From JAICUF01 sp038250675 (GTDB taxonomy: Bacteria; Gemmatimonadota; Gemmatimonadetes; Gemmatimonadales; GWC2-71-9), in assembly GCA_038250675.1 (NCBI GenBank), contig JBBSCB010000011.1:22258-86257 (forward strand): a stretch of 64,000 bases of DNA. Reading direction: 5' to 3'. The notes beneath the pieces are model-generated. The model did not search any database. It saw only the letters and a list, made by a program, of their open reading frames with translations, and was not told the origin of the DNA. Position 1 is the stretch's first letter. Each line of letters starts with the position of its first letter. The position numbers and the translations under genes were made by a program. Of this stretch, positions 19,401 to 28,022 are shown piece after piece.

Positions 19401-22226
19401 ATGACTTTCAGTCGCCGCCTGGCGCGTCTCGGCGCGGTGCTGTCCACCGGTCTCGCGCTGATCATCAGCTCGTCACCGCTGCTGGCCCAGGGCACCCGCC
19501 TCCGGTCGCGGGGTGCCGCCGATACTGCACAGGCCGGCGCCGGCGTCGTTTCCGGTCGGCTGATCGACCAGCTTCCGGTCGACAGCGTGGCGGGCGCGCT
19601 CCTGCTCCTGCCGGGCGTCGGCATCGCCGCCAACGGCTCGCTGTCGGTCCGCGGCAGCACCGGCGGCGCGACGTCGCTGTACCTGGACGGCATCCCGGTC
19701 ACCGCTGGCTCCCGGCGGCTCGGGCTCACGCCCGGCACCAACGCGCTCGCCGAAGCAGCGGTGCTGGACGGCCCCCTGACGGCGGCACTGGGCAATGGTG
19801 AGGCCGGCGCCATCGTGCTGCGGACCCGTGACGCCACCGGCTCGCGGGTGTCGTTTGAGAGCGACGGTCCCCTCGGAGCCGCGAGTCTGGGGCTCAACCG
19901 GGCGGAGGCCGACATTGGCGTGCGACTGACGCGCCACCTGACAGTGTTCGGTGCCGGCGTCCTGCAGGGCCAGAAATCTGCCGAGCCAGGGTTTGGCGCA
20001 CGCAACGCGCCCGTCTTCGTGCATGCAGGTCTCGACACGACAGTCACCGTGGGCGGTTCCCCGGTAGACGTCTTCAACAATGCGATGTTCCGCGGCAGCT
20101 GTGACACGTTCGCCCAGAGCGACAATCCCACCATCGCCGCAAACTACGACCAGCCCTGTCACGGCGATCGCACACCGCTCTCCGCCCAGTCCAGCCACCA
20201 AGTGCTGCTGAAGGCCGCCTATGGCGACCCCGGGCTCAGCCTCGGCGTCCTGGCGCTTCAGCAGCGGGACCAGGCGCGACTCTTTGACTATCGCACGTCG
20301 TTCGTACCGAGCAATGCGTTCGGCCGCAGCACGACGAGCGACCTCGTTGCGCTGACGCTGGCCGCCCGGCTGGGGCAGAGCGGTGTGCTCCACGCGAGTC
20401 TGTCCGGCCAGTCCGAGCGGCTGCTCGACGGCCCGTTGAGCACTGACGGCGAGCTCGCCACCCGCGATCCCGGCCTAGGGTTCATGGTGGGCCAGCTCGG
20501 CTTTGCCTACGACTTCACGACCTTTCCCATCGACGAGGCGCTGGTGGACAACTATCGCGGCAACATCAAGGGCAGCCGGCGCTCGCCGTACGACCTGGAG
20601 AACACCGCCCAGTATTTGACCGGCTCGCAGTATCGCGATGATCCCTATGGCCTCGGCGGCTTCGTGGAGCGCGGCGGGCCGCTGGGACGGTTGACGCTCT
20701 ACCGGGAGCGCCGCATCGTCGGCACAGCGGACGCCCAGTGGCAGGTGGGGCCCAACAGCCGCTTCCGCCTCGGCGGTGAGATCACCCGCTATGACGTCGA
20801 CAGCTATACCCACCAGCTGGCGTCGCAGTCGCTGTCGGACGTCTGGATCGAGCAGCCGCTCGCGCTGTCCCTGTATGCGGAGGACCAGTTCCAGTACGGC
20901 CCGGTCAGCTTTTCCGCGGGGGTCCGGGCCGACCGGTTTGACTCGCGCGCCGCGCGGCCGTATTCGCTCGACACGATCGCCTCAAGCCCGACGTTCAACA
21001 CCTACCAGCCGTTCCCCCGGATCTCGAGCTACGACGGCACGTTCCAGGGACGGCCGCTGGTGACGTTCATGCCCGACCAGGCCCATACCGCCGTGTCGCC
21101 GCGCTTCCGGCTGGCCTACGCGCTCTCGCGCGGGTCGGAATTCAGGATCGGCTATGCGCGCCAGGCGCAGATCCCCGACTTTGCGGCGCTCTACGCCGGC
21201 ATCAACACCGATCTCGCGATCACCAATGGCAGCTCGGTGTTTGCGACCGACCTCGGCTTGGAGAAATCGTCGCTGGCGGAAGTCGGACTGCGCCAAGCAC
21301 TGGGTCGCCGCACCAGCGCTGATTTCTCACTGTACGAGCGGCGGCTCACTGGTGCCTTCGTCACGACCACCAGCCTCCCGGATCCGACCCGCAACAACAG
21401 CCACATCTCCGTGACGCAGCTTGCCACCGGCCAGATCACGCAGTCCCGGGGCGCCGAGATCCGGCTCGAGCGGCGTCAGGGCACCATCACCGGGTTTGCC
21501 GCATACGCCTACCAGCATACGACGATCCCGGCCGGCGTGACCGGGATCAGTGTCGCAACCGCCGACGATCGGCCGCACACGTTCTCGGCCGGGCTCGCCG
21601 CCACTGTCGGCGGCACCGCCGTATTCACCAGCCTGCGGCTGGCGAGTGGACTGCCATACGCGGGGTGCTCCGGCCCTGGCAGCGAGAGTGCCCTGAGCGG
21701 AGAGGCCTGCACCGCATTGGGCGGGTTCGGTATCGCGCGGCTGCCATGGGTCCGGCAACTCGACCTGCGACTCACCCAGACCCTGCACGTCGGCGGCAGC
21801 TCGCTGACCGCCTACGTCGATGCGCGCAACGTGCTGAACTTCCGGAATACACACCGGGTGTTTGCCGCGACGGGCGCCACCACATCTCCGCTGGACCGGG
21901 AGCAGGCATTCGCCACCGACAGTTTCGGCTTTGCGAACATCGCCATGGCCAACGCCATTTACGGCGGCGATGGATCGGTGGATCTCACCTCGGTGGCCCA
22001 GAACCACGGGGCCTGCGCCGCGTTCGTCTCGCCGAGCAATCAGCCGGACGCTCCCGACTGCATCGGGCTCATCCGGGCGGAGCAGCGCTGGGGCAACGGT
22101 GACGGCACGTTCACGCTGGCCGAGCAGCAGGCGGCGTCAGACGCCGCCTACGCAGTCAGCCGCGGTGAGCAGTTCGTCTCCGGGGCTCCCCGTCGAATCC
22201 GGGTGGGGATCCAGATCGGCCTCTGA
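19401..22226 (+). CDS. TonB-dependent outer-membrane receptor
   Basis: 941 residues from ATG 19401, which has GGAG four bases upstream. The signal peptide ends near SSSPLLAQG. A short plug domain follows, with LPVDSVAGALLLLPGVG and LSVRGSTGGATSLYLDGIPV. The remaining ~750 residues form a 22-strand-type barrel ending RIRVGIQIGL. There is no carboxypeptidase-regulatory N-domain, unlike the second receptor in the window. Substrate unknown. No transport partner gene is adjacent. The stop is 1 bp from the convergent SDR stop. Confidence 0.9.
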   Translation: MTFSRRLARLGAVLSTGLALIISSSPLLAQGTRLRSRGAADTAQAGAGVVSGRLIDQLPVDSVAGALLLLPGVGIAANGSLSVRGSTGGATSLYLDGIPVTAGSRRLGLTPGTNALAEAAVLDGPLTAALGNGEAGAIVLRTRDATGSRVSFESDGPLGAASLGLNRAEADIGVRLTRHLTVFGAGVLQGQKSAEPGFGARNAPVFVHAGLDTTVTVGGSPVDVFNNAMFRGSCDTFAQSDNPTIAANYDQPCHGDRTPLSAQSSHQVLLKAAYGDPGLSLGVLALQQRDQARLFDYRTSFVPSNAFGRSTTSDLVALTLAARLGQSGVLHASLSGQSERLLDGPLSTDGELATRDPGLGFMVGQLGFAYDFTTFPIDEALVDNYRGNIKGSRRSPYDLENTAQYLTGSQYRDDPYGLGGFVERGGPLGRLTLYRERRIVGTADAQWQVGPNSRFRLGGEITRYDVDSYTHQLASQSLSDVWIEQPLALSLYAEDQFQYGPVSFSAGVRADRFDSRAARPYSLDTIASSPTFNTYQPFPRISSYDGTFQGRPLVTFMPDQAHTAVSPRFRLAYALSRGSEFRIGYARQAQIPDFAALYAGINTDLAITNGSSVFATDLGLEKSSLAEVGLRQALGRRTSADFSLYERRLTGAFVTTTSLPDPTRNNSHISVTQLATGQITQSRGAEIRLERRQGTITGFAAYAYQHTTIPAGVTGISVATADDRPHTFSAGLAATVGGTAVFTSLRLASGLPYAGCSGPGSESALSGEACTALGGFGIARLPWVRQLDLRLTQTLHVGGSSLTAYVDARNVLNFRNTHRVFAATGATTSPLDREQAFATDSFGFANIAMANAIYGGDGSVDLTSVAQNHGACAAFVSPSNQPDAPDCIGLIRAEQRWGNGDGTFTLAEQQAASDAAYAVSRGEQFVSGAPRRIRVGIQIGL

Positions 22227-22227
22227 A

Positions 22228-23019
22228 TCAGGACAGCGCGGACCGGTCCGCATTCAGGCGACGGCCGATCCGCGTCACCAATCCTCGCGGCACGAAGCGC
22301 ACCCCGCTCGATATCAACTTGTTGAGGGCGCCCGGCACCACGAGCCGCTCGCCCCGCATCGTCCCGTCGTAGCCCGCCCGCGCCACCGAGGCCGCATCCA
22401 ACGACGCACCGGCGAGCAGCCGGGAGATCTGCATATGCGCCCGCGCAGCAAAGCCGGTTGGCGTCGGGCCGGGACAGAGCGTCGTCACCGTGACGCCGGT
22501 GCCCGCCAGCTCCTCGGCCACCGCATCGGACAGCGACAGCAGATAGGCCTTGGTGGCGTAGTAGACCGCCACGAACGGCCCCGGCTGAAAGGCGGCCGTC
22601 GACGCGACGTTGAGGATGCGCCCCGACCCGCGCGCGAGCATGCCAGGCAGCAGGGCGCGCATGAGCTGCGTCGGCGCCGCGACGTTGACCGCGATCATGT
22701 CCAGCAGCGTGTCGGCGTCGCCGCCGGAGAATGCGCCGACGAGCCCAAAGCCGGCGTTGTTCACCAGCACGTGGGGCATCGTCCCGGAGGCATCCAGCGT
22801 GGCCAGCACCCGGTCCACATCGCTTCGGATGCCCAGATCGGCCGGAATCGTCGTCACATGCACGGCACCGCTGCTCGCGAGGCGCGCCGAGGCTGCCGCG
22901 AGCCCCGCCGCGCGGCGCGCCACGAGGATGAGGTCGTGCCCGCCGCCCGCAAAACAGGCCGCAAGCTCGAATCCGATGCCGCTGGAGCCTCCGGTGATCA
23001 GTGCGACGGGACGGCTCAC
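22228..23019 (-). CDS. SDR-family NAD(P)-dependent oxidoreductase
   Basis: 263 residues. TGGSSGIGFELA is the dinucleotide loop, NNAGFG is in VLVNNAGFGLVG, the catalytic Ser is in LNVASTAAF and YxxxK is YYATK. Its C-terminal part (LISSGVRFVPRGLVTRIGRRL) resembles the DltE/YqjQ-like SDRs. The start is GTG 23019, overlapping the stop of the upstream membrane-protein gene. It is the last gene of a long minus-strand run. Confidence 0.88.
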   Translation of the reverse strand: MSRPVALITGGSSGIGFELAACFAGGGHDLILVARRAAGLAAASARLASSGAVHVTTIPADLGIRSDVDRVLATLDASGTMPHVLVNNAGFGLVGAFSGGDADTLLDMIAVNVAAPTQLMRALLPGMLARGSGRILNVASTAAFQPGPFVAVYYATKAYLLSLSDAVAEELAGTGVTVTTLCPGPTPTGFAARAHMQISRLLAGASLDAASVARAGYDGTMRGERLVVPGALNKLISSGVRFVPRGLVTRIGRRLNADRSALS

Positions 23020-23501
23020 CGCCGCATGCCGGATGCCCGCCGCGGCGCCGCACCGAACAATCCCCGGTGCAGCAGCATACCCGCGAGCGATCCCGCGAGG
23101 GCCGGTGCGACGGCGAGCACCGTCACGGCGATGTTGGGCTCCGGAATGTGGGCTTCGGTGAGCTGGACCAGCGGAGCGATGAGGTGTGCGACCGGAATGG
23201 CGCAGCCCATGATCACGGCGTAGAGCCAGCCGTTGGCCGGCCGGATGAGCGCCAGAACCAGCCCGCCGACGGCAACGACGACCAGCGCCGGCGTGGCACT
23301 GGCGCTCATCAGATCGACATATCCGGCAAAGGTCCCGATGCCGAACGCCGCAAGGAGCAGGAGGGAGCGCACCAGCGCCACGCCGCGACGCCCCCCGGAA
23401 CGGGACCGGCGGCCCAGTGGCATCAGCACACCAGTCACCCCCGATCCCGCCTGATCTGCCTCCCGCACGGCTGACCGGCGGGTCCGCCCATCACGTGCCA
23501 T
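23016..23501 (-). CDS. Hypothetical membrane protein
   Basis: Up to 161 residues from ATG 23501. The first ~40 residues are Arg/Gly-rich and the true start may be at the later MPLGRR. Three or four membrane helices follow (LVRSLLLLAAFGIGTF, ALVVVAVGGLVLALI, YAVIMGCAIPVAHLI, VTVLAVAPALAGSLAG). No family is recognised. Its stop overlaps the SDR start. Confidence 0.6.
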   Translation of the reverse strand: MARDGRTRRSAVREADQAGSGVTGVLMPLGRRSRSGGRRGVALVRSLLLLAAFGIGTFAGYVDLMSASATPALVVVAVGGLVLALIRPANGWLYAVIMGCAIPVAHLIAPLVQLTEAHIPEPNIAVTVLAVAPALAGSLAGMLLHRGLFGAAPRRASGMRR

Positions 23502-23525
23502 CAGTCGCCGTGCACCCCTCGAGGT

Positions 23526-24680
23526 TCAATGTCCGCGCCCGCGCGATGAGCGGCGCCGCCCTGGCGCGGGACAGGTCCCACATGTGCCGTCCGCCGGCGG
23601 GGTGGTTCCACACCTCCGGAGCCGGGCGCCGAGTGCGCAGCGTTCTGCCGCCGGAAGGGTGGGCATCCGGGCCAAGACCACCGGCAGGGCATCCGCACTC
23701 AGCGCTCCAACATACTGCGGATCGAAGCCGCCGGCAGTCCCCACCCGACCGAGGTTGACCCGGGCGATGGTGGCGTCAGGATTGGCCACGTTCAGGAGCG
23801 TCAGGCAGCCAAGCGCGCCCATCAGCGCGCCCCCCACAAACCTCTCGCGCCGCCCCCGAAGCACCGTTGCGGCGAACCACACGAAGATCCCTCCAAGCCA
23901 CAGCATGAACACGCTGGTATAGAGCCGGAGCTCCGTCAGGCCATACGCCTGGGTGTAGCGTGTCATCCTGAACAACGCCGATGCGACGATCACGCCAAGC
24001 AGGCCGAGTACGGCGCCGCCAAGCAGCCGGAACCGGCGGAGCCGGACGGGGTCCGACGTGTCGACCGCCCAGTCAGCCGCGAGCAGCAGCGGCAGCGACA
24101 GGGCCGCGACCCACGCGAGCTGACAAAAGCCGCGCCGCGCGTAGTCCGCGTAGCTCAGCCCGGCGACCGCCCTGACAAACGCATCGCCGCCAAAGAGCGA
24201 TCGCGCCTGCACCGCGATGAAAATCAGGAATAGTGCCGCCACGGCGGCGAGCGCGGTGCCGATTTCGGTGACGCCCGCGATGCCGCCGGACCAGGGCCAC
24301 GGTCGGGTGGGGCGACGCGCGCCAAACGCCCACCGGAGGAAGCCCGCCACGACCCACGCCACGAAGCCGGTGCGCACCACGTGCACCGCCAGCGGACCGA
24401 GATCCACGTCAAACAGGGTCGCCACGGTGCGCTGGAAAACCGGATCGGCCCCGCTGAAGAGGCCGCCGAAGATCAGCAGCATCGGCGCGGCGATCAGGAG
24501 CCCGGTCCCCACGGCCGCCGCGGGGCGCATCCGGCCCCCACCGCGCACGTCCCGCCACGTGAGAAGCCAGAGCGTGGCGTCGAGGCGGGCCGGCACCCAC
24601 GTGACGACCAGGTCGGCCGCGAGGCCGAGGCCCAGCCCGACGCCAAGCAGGCTCAGCGCCCGGGCGGTTCGTGCGGTCAT
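23526..24680 (-). CDS. DUF4173-family multi-spanning membrane protein
   Basis: 384 residues with about nine to ten membrane segments. SYADYARRGFCQLAW, YTQAYGLTELRLYTSVFMLWL and NPDATIARVNL are the recurring motifs of DUF4173/DUF4153 proteins, which have no established function. The C-terminus (about 350-384) is hydrophilic with Cys-rich GTCGTCPAP. The ATG at 24680 overlaps the stop of the preceding gene. It belongs to the same coupled run as the regulator at 26067-26450. Confidence 0.8.
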   Translation of the reverse strand: MTARTARALSLLGVGLGLGLAADLVVTWVPARLDATLWLLTWRDVRGGGRMRPAAAVGTGLLIAAPMLLIFGGLFSGADPVFQRTVATLFDVDLGPLAVHVVRTGFVAWVVAGFLRWAFGARRPTRPWPWSGGIAGVTEIGTALAAVAALFLIFIAVQARSLFGGDAFVRAVAGLSYADYARRGFCQLAWVAALSLPLLLAADWAVDTSDPVRLRRFRLLGGAVLGLLGVIVASALFRMTRYTQAYGLTELRLYTSVFMLWLGGIFVWFAATVLRGRRERFVGGALMGALGCLTLLNVANPDATIARVNLGRVGTAGGFDPQYVGALSADALPVVLARMPTLPAAERCALGARLRRCGTTPPADGTCGTCPAPGRRRSSRGRGH

Positions 24681-25270
24681 GATCCCGCCGCTGCGAGAGG
24701 AATCGTACGCTTGCGCTGAGCCAGCACATTCTCAGGCCCCGGCACGATGTAATCCTCCCAGTCGCCCCAGGTGATGCGGAGCCGCGGATCGCGCGCCGCC
24801 GCCGGCAGATCGAAGCGCAGTCGGCTGGAGTCGGTCACGCCGGCCGGAAGCACGTCCGTGAGCGCGCCCGCGCTCGCCGGATATTCGTGGCCGTCGGCGT
24901 CGACGGCGCGGACCCGCAGGTGGGACGGATACTCTGGTGCCGACTTCGCGTCGCTCCGCAACCTGAGCGTGACCCAGAGCCCCTCGCCGGCGCTCACATT
25001 GACGACGCTCACGTGCAAGTGACAGTCGAACCCGCAGAACGCCAGCTCGTGCCCGGCGTCGAGTTGCTGGTACCGGGTCAGCAGCGGGCCCGCGACGATG
25101 GCCAGCCCGTACGCCGTGAGCCAGCCGCCGATCACCACGACCGTCCCGCGCAGGAGCCGCGGCCGGTGCGTGGCCAGCGCCACCGCGATGAGGATGGTCC
25201 CGAGGACGAGCACGACGATCGTGCCGAGAAAGGCGAAGGTTCCCAGGACGCGCAGGATGAGCGACAGCAT
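24677..25270 (-). CDS. Hypothetical membrane-anchored protein
   Basis: 197 residues from ATG 25270, in a TGATG overlap with the uppS stop. Two N-terminal membrane helices (LILRVLGTFAFLGTIVVLVL and VVVIGGWLTAYGLAIVAGPL) are followed by an extracytoplasmic beta-rich domain. That domain contains CGFDC and ends near LRITWGDWEDYIVPGPEN. This second part looks like a DUF4352-like or immunoglobulin-like fold, but no family is claimed. Confidence 0.65.
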   Translation of the reverse strand: MLSLILRVLGTFAFLGTIVVLVLGTILIAVALATHRPRLLRGTVVVIGGWLTAYGLAIVAGPLLTRYQQLDAGHELAFCGFDCHLHVSVVNVSAGEGLWVTLRLRSDAKSAPEYPSHLRVRAVDADGHEYPASAGALTDVLPAGVTDSSRLRFDLPAAARDPRLRITWGDWEDYIVPGPENVLAQRKRTIPLAAAGS

Positions 25271-26070
25271 CAGCGACTCCGTGACTGGGTGAGCGCGGGC
25301 GACAGGACGGGCTCGACGTCGGGCAGCGCGCCAAACCGCCGCTGGCGGCGGTGGACATCGGCGAGCGCGGCGGCGAGATCGGCGGCCGCGAAGTCGGGCC
25401 ACATGACCGGCAGGAACAGCAGCTCGGCGTAGGCGCATTCCCAGAGCAGGAAGTCGCTCAGTCGCTGCTCACCCCCGGTACGAATGAGCAAGTCCACGTC
25501 GGGCACGGCGCCGCCATGGCCGGCAATGGCCAGCAACCGACCAAACCCATCGCGGGTGGGCGGTGCCGGCGACGCAGCCAGGCACTGTGCCGCCCGCAGG
25601 ATCGCGTCGCGTGCCGAGTAGTCGAGCGCAATGCGCAGATACAGCCGCCGCCCCGCGACGGTGGCGGATTCGGCCGCGTCGATGGCGGCGAGCAGCGACG
25701 ACGGCATGCGGTCGCGGCGGCCGATGATGCTGAGGCGCACGCCGGTCGCGACGCAGCGCGCCGCCTCCGCGCGCAGCTACTCGCGGAAGAGGCGCATGAG
25801 CCAGGCGACTTCCCGTTCGGGGCGCTGCCAGTTGTCGGACGAGAACGCGTAGAGCGTCAACGTGCCGATCCGGTGCGCCGGGGCGGCCTCGACCACCCGG
25901 CGTACCGCCGCCGCGCCCTCGCGATGGCCGGCGGCGCGCGGGAGACCCTGCGCCGTGGCCCAGCGCCCGTTGCCGTCCATAATGACGGCCACGTGAATCC
26001 CGGTGACAGGCGATGTATGGCAAGTGCTTTGTCTCATAAAGTATTCACTCAAAAAAAAGATGCCCGTCAC
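25270..26070 (-). pseudogene. uppS: Undecaprenyl diphosphate synthase gene interrupted by an in-frame amber codon
   Basis: The two halves lie in one frame. The N-half has VAVIMDGNGRWATAQGL (catalytic Asp, diphosphate loop) and FSSDNWQRPEREV. The C-half has RLSIIGRRDRMP, LYLRIALDYSARD and the RTGGEQRLSDFLLWECAYAE substrate motif. Between LMRLFRE and LRAEAARC a TAG occupies 25779-25777 where family members commonly have an aromatic residue. TAG is an ordinary stop for several genes here, so recoding is unlikely. The start is ambiguous: GTG 26070 overlaps the regulator stop, while ATG 26037 or GTG 25992 give usual N-termini. Apart from the TAG all motifs are intact, suggesting a recent mutation or a sequencing error. 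Confidence 0.8.
26021..26042. promoter_or_regulatory. Operator-like site 2 (CAAGTRCTTTRT-n4-TAAAGT)
   Basis: This AT-rich 22-bp sequence matches the site at 27081-27102 at 16 of 22 positions, with the same spacing. On the minus strand it overlaps a TACTTT -10-like hexamer (26043-26038) and an ATG candidate of uppS (26037). A run of eight A (26051-26058) lies beside it. Confidence 0.55.
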
Positions 26071-26450
26071 GTCTCACGCGTCGCCTGGATCAGCGCTTCC
26101 ATATGGTCCAGATAGCGGCCCAAAGCGCCCCGCCCGGCCGGTGTCAGCTGGTAGTCCGTGTGGGGCACACGACCCTCGAACGACTTGCGGCAGCTGATGT
26201 AGCCGGCGTCCTCGAGCTTGCGGGCGTGGACGCTGAGGTTGCCGTCGGTCGTATCCAGCAGGCGCTTCAGATCGTTGAACGCCAGGTGTTCGTTGACGGC
26301 CAGCGCGCTGACGATCGCCAGGCGCATCCGCTCGTGAATCAGGCGGTCGAGCGCCAGCGCAAATCCCTCCCCCGCGGCGCCGGCCACGCCGTGGAGCCGG
26401 GCCGGCTGCGCCGCCGGCGAGGTCTTCCGCGCTGCATTCGACTTAGCCAC
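26067..26450 (-). CDS. Winged-helix transcriptional regulator (HTH_34 type)
   Basis: 127 residues. After a basic, Ala-rich N-terminus, IHERMRLAIVSALA, FNDLKRLLDTTDGNLSVHARKLEDAGYI and the wing KSFEGRVPHTDYQLTPAGR match the HTH_34/MarR-ArsR-like DNA-binding fold. The C-terminal helix (LDHMEALIQ) probably dimerises. It overlaps the stop of the upstream membrane-protein gene by 8 bp and the GTG of uppS. It is the natural candidate to bind the two 22-bp sites that flank this cassette. Confidence 0.87.
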   Translation of the reverse strand: MAKSNAARKTSPAAQPARLHGVAGAAGEGFALALDRLIHERMRLAIVSALAVNEHLAFNDLKRLLDTTDGNLSVHARKLEDAGYISCRKSFEGRVPHTDYQLTPAGRGALGRYLDHMEALIQATRET

Positions 26451-26991
26451 CGTACCTCCGTGCGATTACGAGCCCGAACGCGATGTGGAGCACTCCAAAG
26501 CCGAGCGCCATCCACCAGTTGCCGAGCGAAGGCCAGAGCAGCGCCGTCGCCCCCAGCGCCATGAAACAGAGTCCCATCAGTGGGACGACCCTGACGGAGA
26601 AGGCGCCGCCGGTCACGACCCCGGTGCCGTACAGCAGCAGCCAGGTTCCCGGCAGCGCCGACTCCAGGCCCCCGCGGTAGAGCACCGCCGTCAGCAGCGC
26701 CCCGACCGCGATGGGCGGCGTGTAGCTCAACAGGAACCGCCGTGCCGGACGGGAGAGTACATCGGTGTTGGCCGCGCGTGACTTCCATGCCAACGCCACC
26801 GAGCCGATGAGCCCCGCCACCACCGCCTCCACCAGCCAGACGATCAGCCACGCGTCCGGCCCGGTCGCGCGGGCCGCCACCGCGCTGGCGGCGAGCGCGG
26901 TGACGCCCATCGCCACGCCACCCCACCCCGGCACCGCCGTGAAGGCGGTGGCGCGCTCCATGGTATCCCGGATGAACGAGAGGTTCTCCAT
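26443..26991 (-). CDS. Hypothetical membrane protein paired with an HTH_34 regulator
   Basis: 182 residues with five or six membrane segments. It begins MENLSFIRDTMERATAFTAVPGWGG and ends GFGVLHIAFGLVIARRYGG. No enzymatic motif is seen. First gene of the run, with no obvious Shine-Dalgarno. The operator-like site 27081-27102 lies 90 bp upstream. The overlap with the regulator gene suggests the pair works together, for example as a membrane sensor or a target controlled by the regulator, but this is inference. Confidence 0.72.
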   Translation of the reverse strand: MENLSFIRDTMERATAFTAVPGWGGVAMGVTALAASAVAARATGPDAWLIVWLVEAVVAGLIGSVALAWKSRAANTDVLSRPARRFLLSYTPPIAVGALLTAVLYRGGLESALPGTWLLLYGTGVVTGGAFSVRVVPLMGLCFMALGATALLWPSLGNWWMALGFGVLHIAFGLVIARRYGG

Positions 26992-27080
26992 GGCGCGCGC
27001 ATGGAGCGCGGGAGGATCGCCTGAGTCGGATCCGGGTAGATGCGGTCGAACCTGAGCCTCCGGCGGCTGACGTCATGCGA

Positions 27081-27102
27081 CAAGTACTTTATACAGTAAA
27101 GT
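27081..27102. promoter_or_regulatory. Operator-like site 1 with inverted repeat ACTTTA-n5-TAAAGT
   Basis: The sequence holds a 6-bp inverted repeat at 27086-27091 and 27097-27102 in an AT-rich patch of an otherwise GC-rich region. A TATAAA hexamer lies inside on the minus strand. It repeats at 26021-26042. Probable operator/promoter of the membrane protein-regulator-uppS run. Confidence 0.6.
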
Positions 27103-27126
27103 CTCAACCTCGATCGCGCAAGCCCT

Positions 27127-27576
27127 CTACGCCGCGGCGAGCTCCGACGTGCACTGGGGGCAGCGGGTGGCGCCCCTGGGAATCGCCAGCCGGCAGAACG
27201 GGCAGTCCTTCATCGTCGGCGCCGCGGCGGCTTCCGCCGGCTTCATGCGGTTCACCGCCCGCACGATCAGGTAGACCACGAACGCGACGATGAGGAACGC
27301 GACGATCGTGTTGATGAACTGCCCGTAGTTGACCGTCACCGCCCCGGCCGCCTGGGCATCCGCCAGCGAGGCGTAGGGGCCGGCCGGTGTCCCCTGCTTC
27401 AGCACGGCGAAGATATTCTTGAAGTCCACGTGGCCAAGCGCCAGCCCCAGCGGCGGCATGATCACGTCGTCCACCATCGACTTGACCACCGTGCCGAACG
27501 ACGCCCCAAGGATGACGCCGATCGCCAGGTCCAGCACGTTGCCCCGCATCGCAAACGCCTTGAATTCCTTCAGCAT
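27127..27576 (-). CDS. mscL: Large-conductance mechanosensitive channel with C-terminal zinc ribbon
   Basis: 149 residues. The N-terminal MLKEFKAFAMRGNVLDLAIG and the first helix VILGASFGTVVKSMV are MscL hallmarks. The second helix is TIVAFLIVAFVVYLIVRAVN. The cytoplasmic tail carries C125-PF-C128 and C139-PQ-C142, a zinc-ribbon pair absent from E. coli MscL, in place of part of the usual C-terminal helix bundle. It opens as a pentamer to release solutes on osmotic downshock. The start is ATG 27576. Confidence 0.93.
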   Translation of the reverse strand: MLKEFKAFAMRGNVLDLAIGVILGASFGTVVKSMVDDVIMPPLGLALGHVDFKNIFAVLKQGTPAGPYASLADAQAAGAVTVNYGQFINTIVAFLIVAFVVYLIVRAVNRMKPAEAAAAPTMKDCPFCRLAIPRGATRCPQCTSELAAA

Positions 27577-27612
27577 GGGCGGCTCCGACGATGGATGGTA
27601 TGTGGTGAGCGG

Positions 27613-27975
27613 CTACTGGTGGATGAGGTATTCCTTGGCGGCGTCGAGATCGTCGAACGCCTTGATGTTGCGGCCGGTGAGGTGCAGCAGCGTGTTGAAC
27701 ACGACCTTCATCAGGCCCGCCAGTCCCACCACGGCTCCGGCGCGCACATTGGGCCGATTCTGCTCGACCATCTCGCGGATGGCCTTCAACACGCCGGAGT
27801 CGAAGTGCGATCCGGTCACGTGGGTGAGCGTCAACAGGGAGTCGGGCGGCTGCCGGGCGATAAATTCGCGCGCCTCCGCAATCGCCGCCAGTGCCGCCTG
27901 TGAGTCCGCGACGTTGCTGAAATCGAGCAGAAGGATCTGACGGCCACCGTACTCGATGAAGCTGGTGCGGGACAT
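27613..27975 (-). CDS. STAS-like/SpoIIAA-like domain protein
   Basis: 120 residues beginning MSRTSFIEYGGRQILLLDFS, with a beta-alpha pattern DSQAALAAIAEAREFIARQPPDS and a C-terminal GRNIKAFDDLDAAKEYLI. This arrangement resembles STAS/SpoIIAA-like single-domain proteins. No phosphorylatable serine can be assigned with certainty. It lies between mscL and the sulfur-transfer enzyme on the same strand, 47 bp after the latter. Confidence 0.6.
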   Translation of the reverse strand: MSRTSFIEYGGRQILLLDFSNVADSQAALAAIAEAREFIARQPPDSLLTLTHVTGSHFDSGVLKAIREMVEQNRPNVRAGAVVGLAGLMKVVFNTLLHLTGRNIKAFDDLDAAKEYLIHQ

Positions 27976-28022
27976 CTACGGAAGCTCCGGCGAAGGCAAT
28001 GCGCGCGGGAATGACGGCGGCA

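Noticed and set aside
25777..25779. Pyrrolysine-like or programmed recoding of TAG
   Set aside because: Several neighbouring genes end normally in TAG and no recoding gene or downstream structure was found. Kept only as a remote option.
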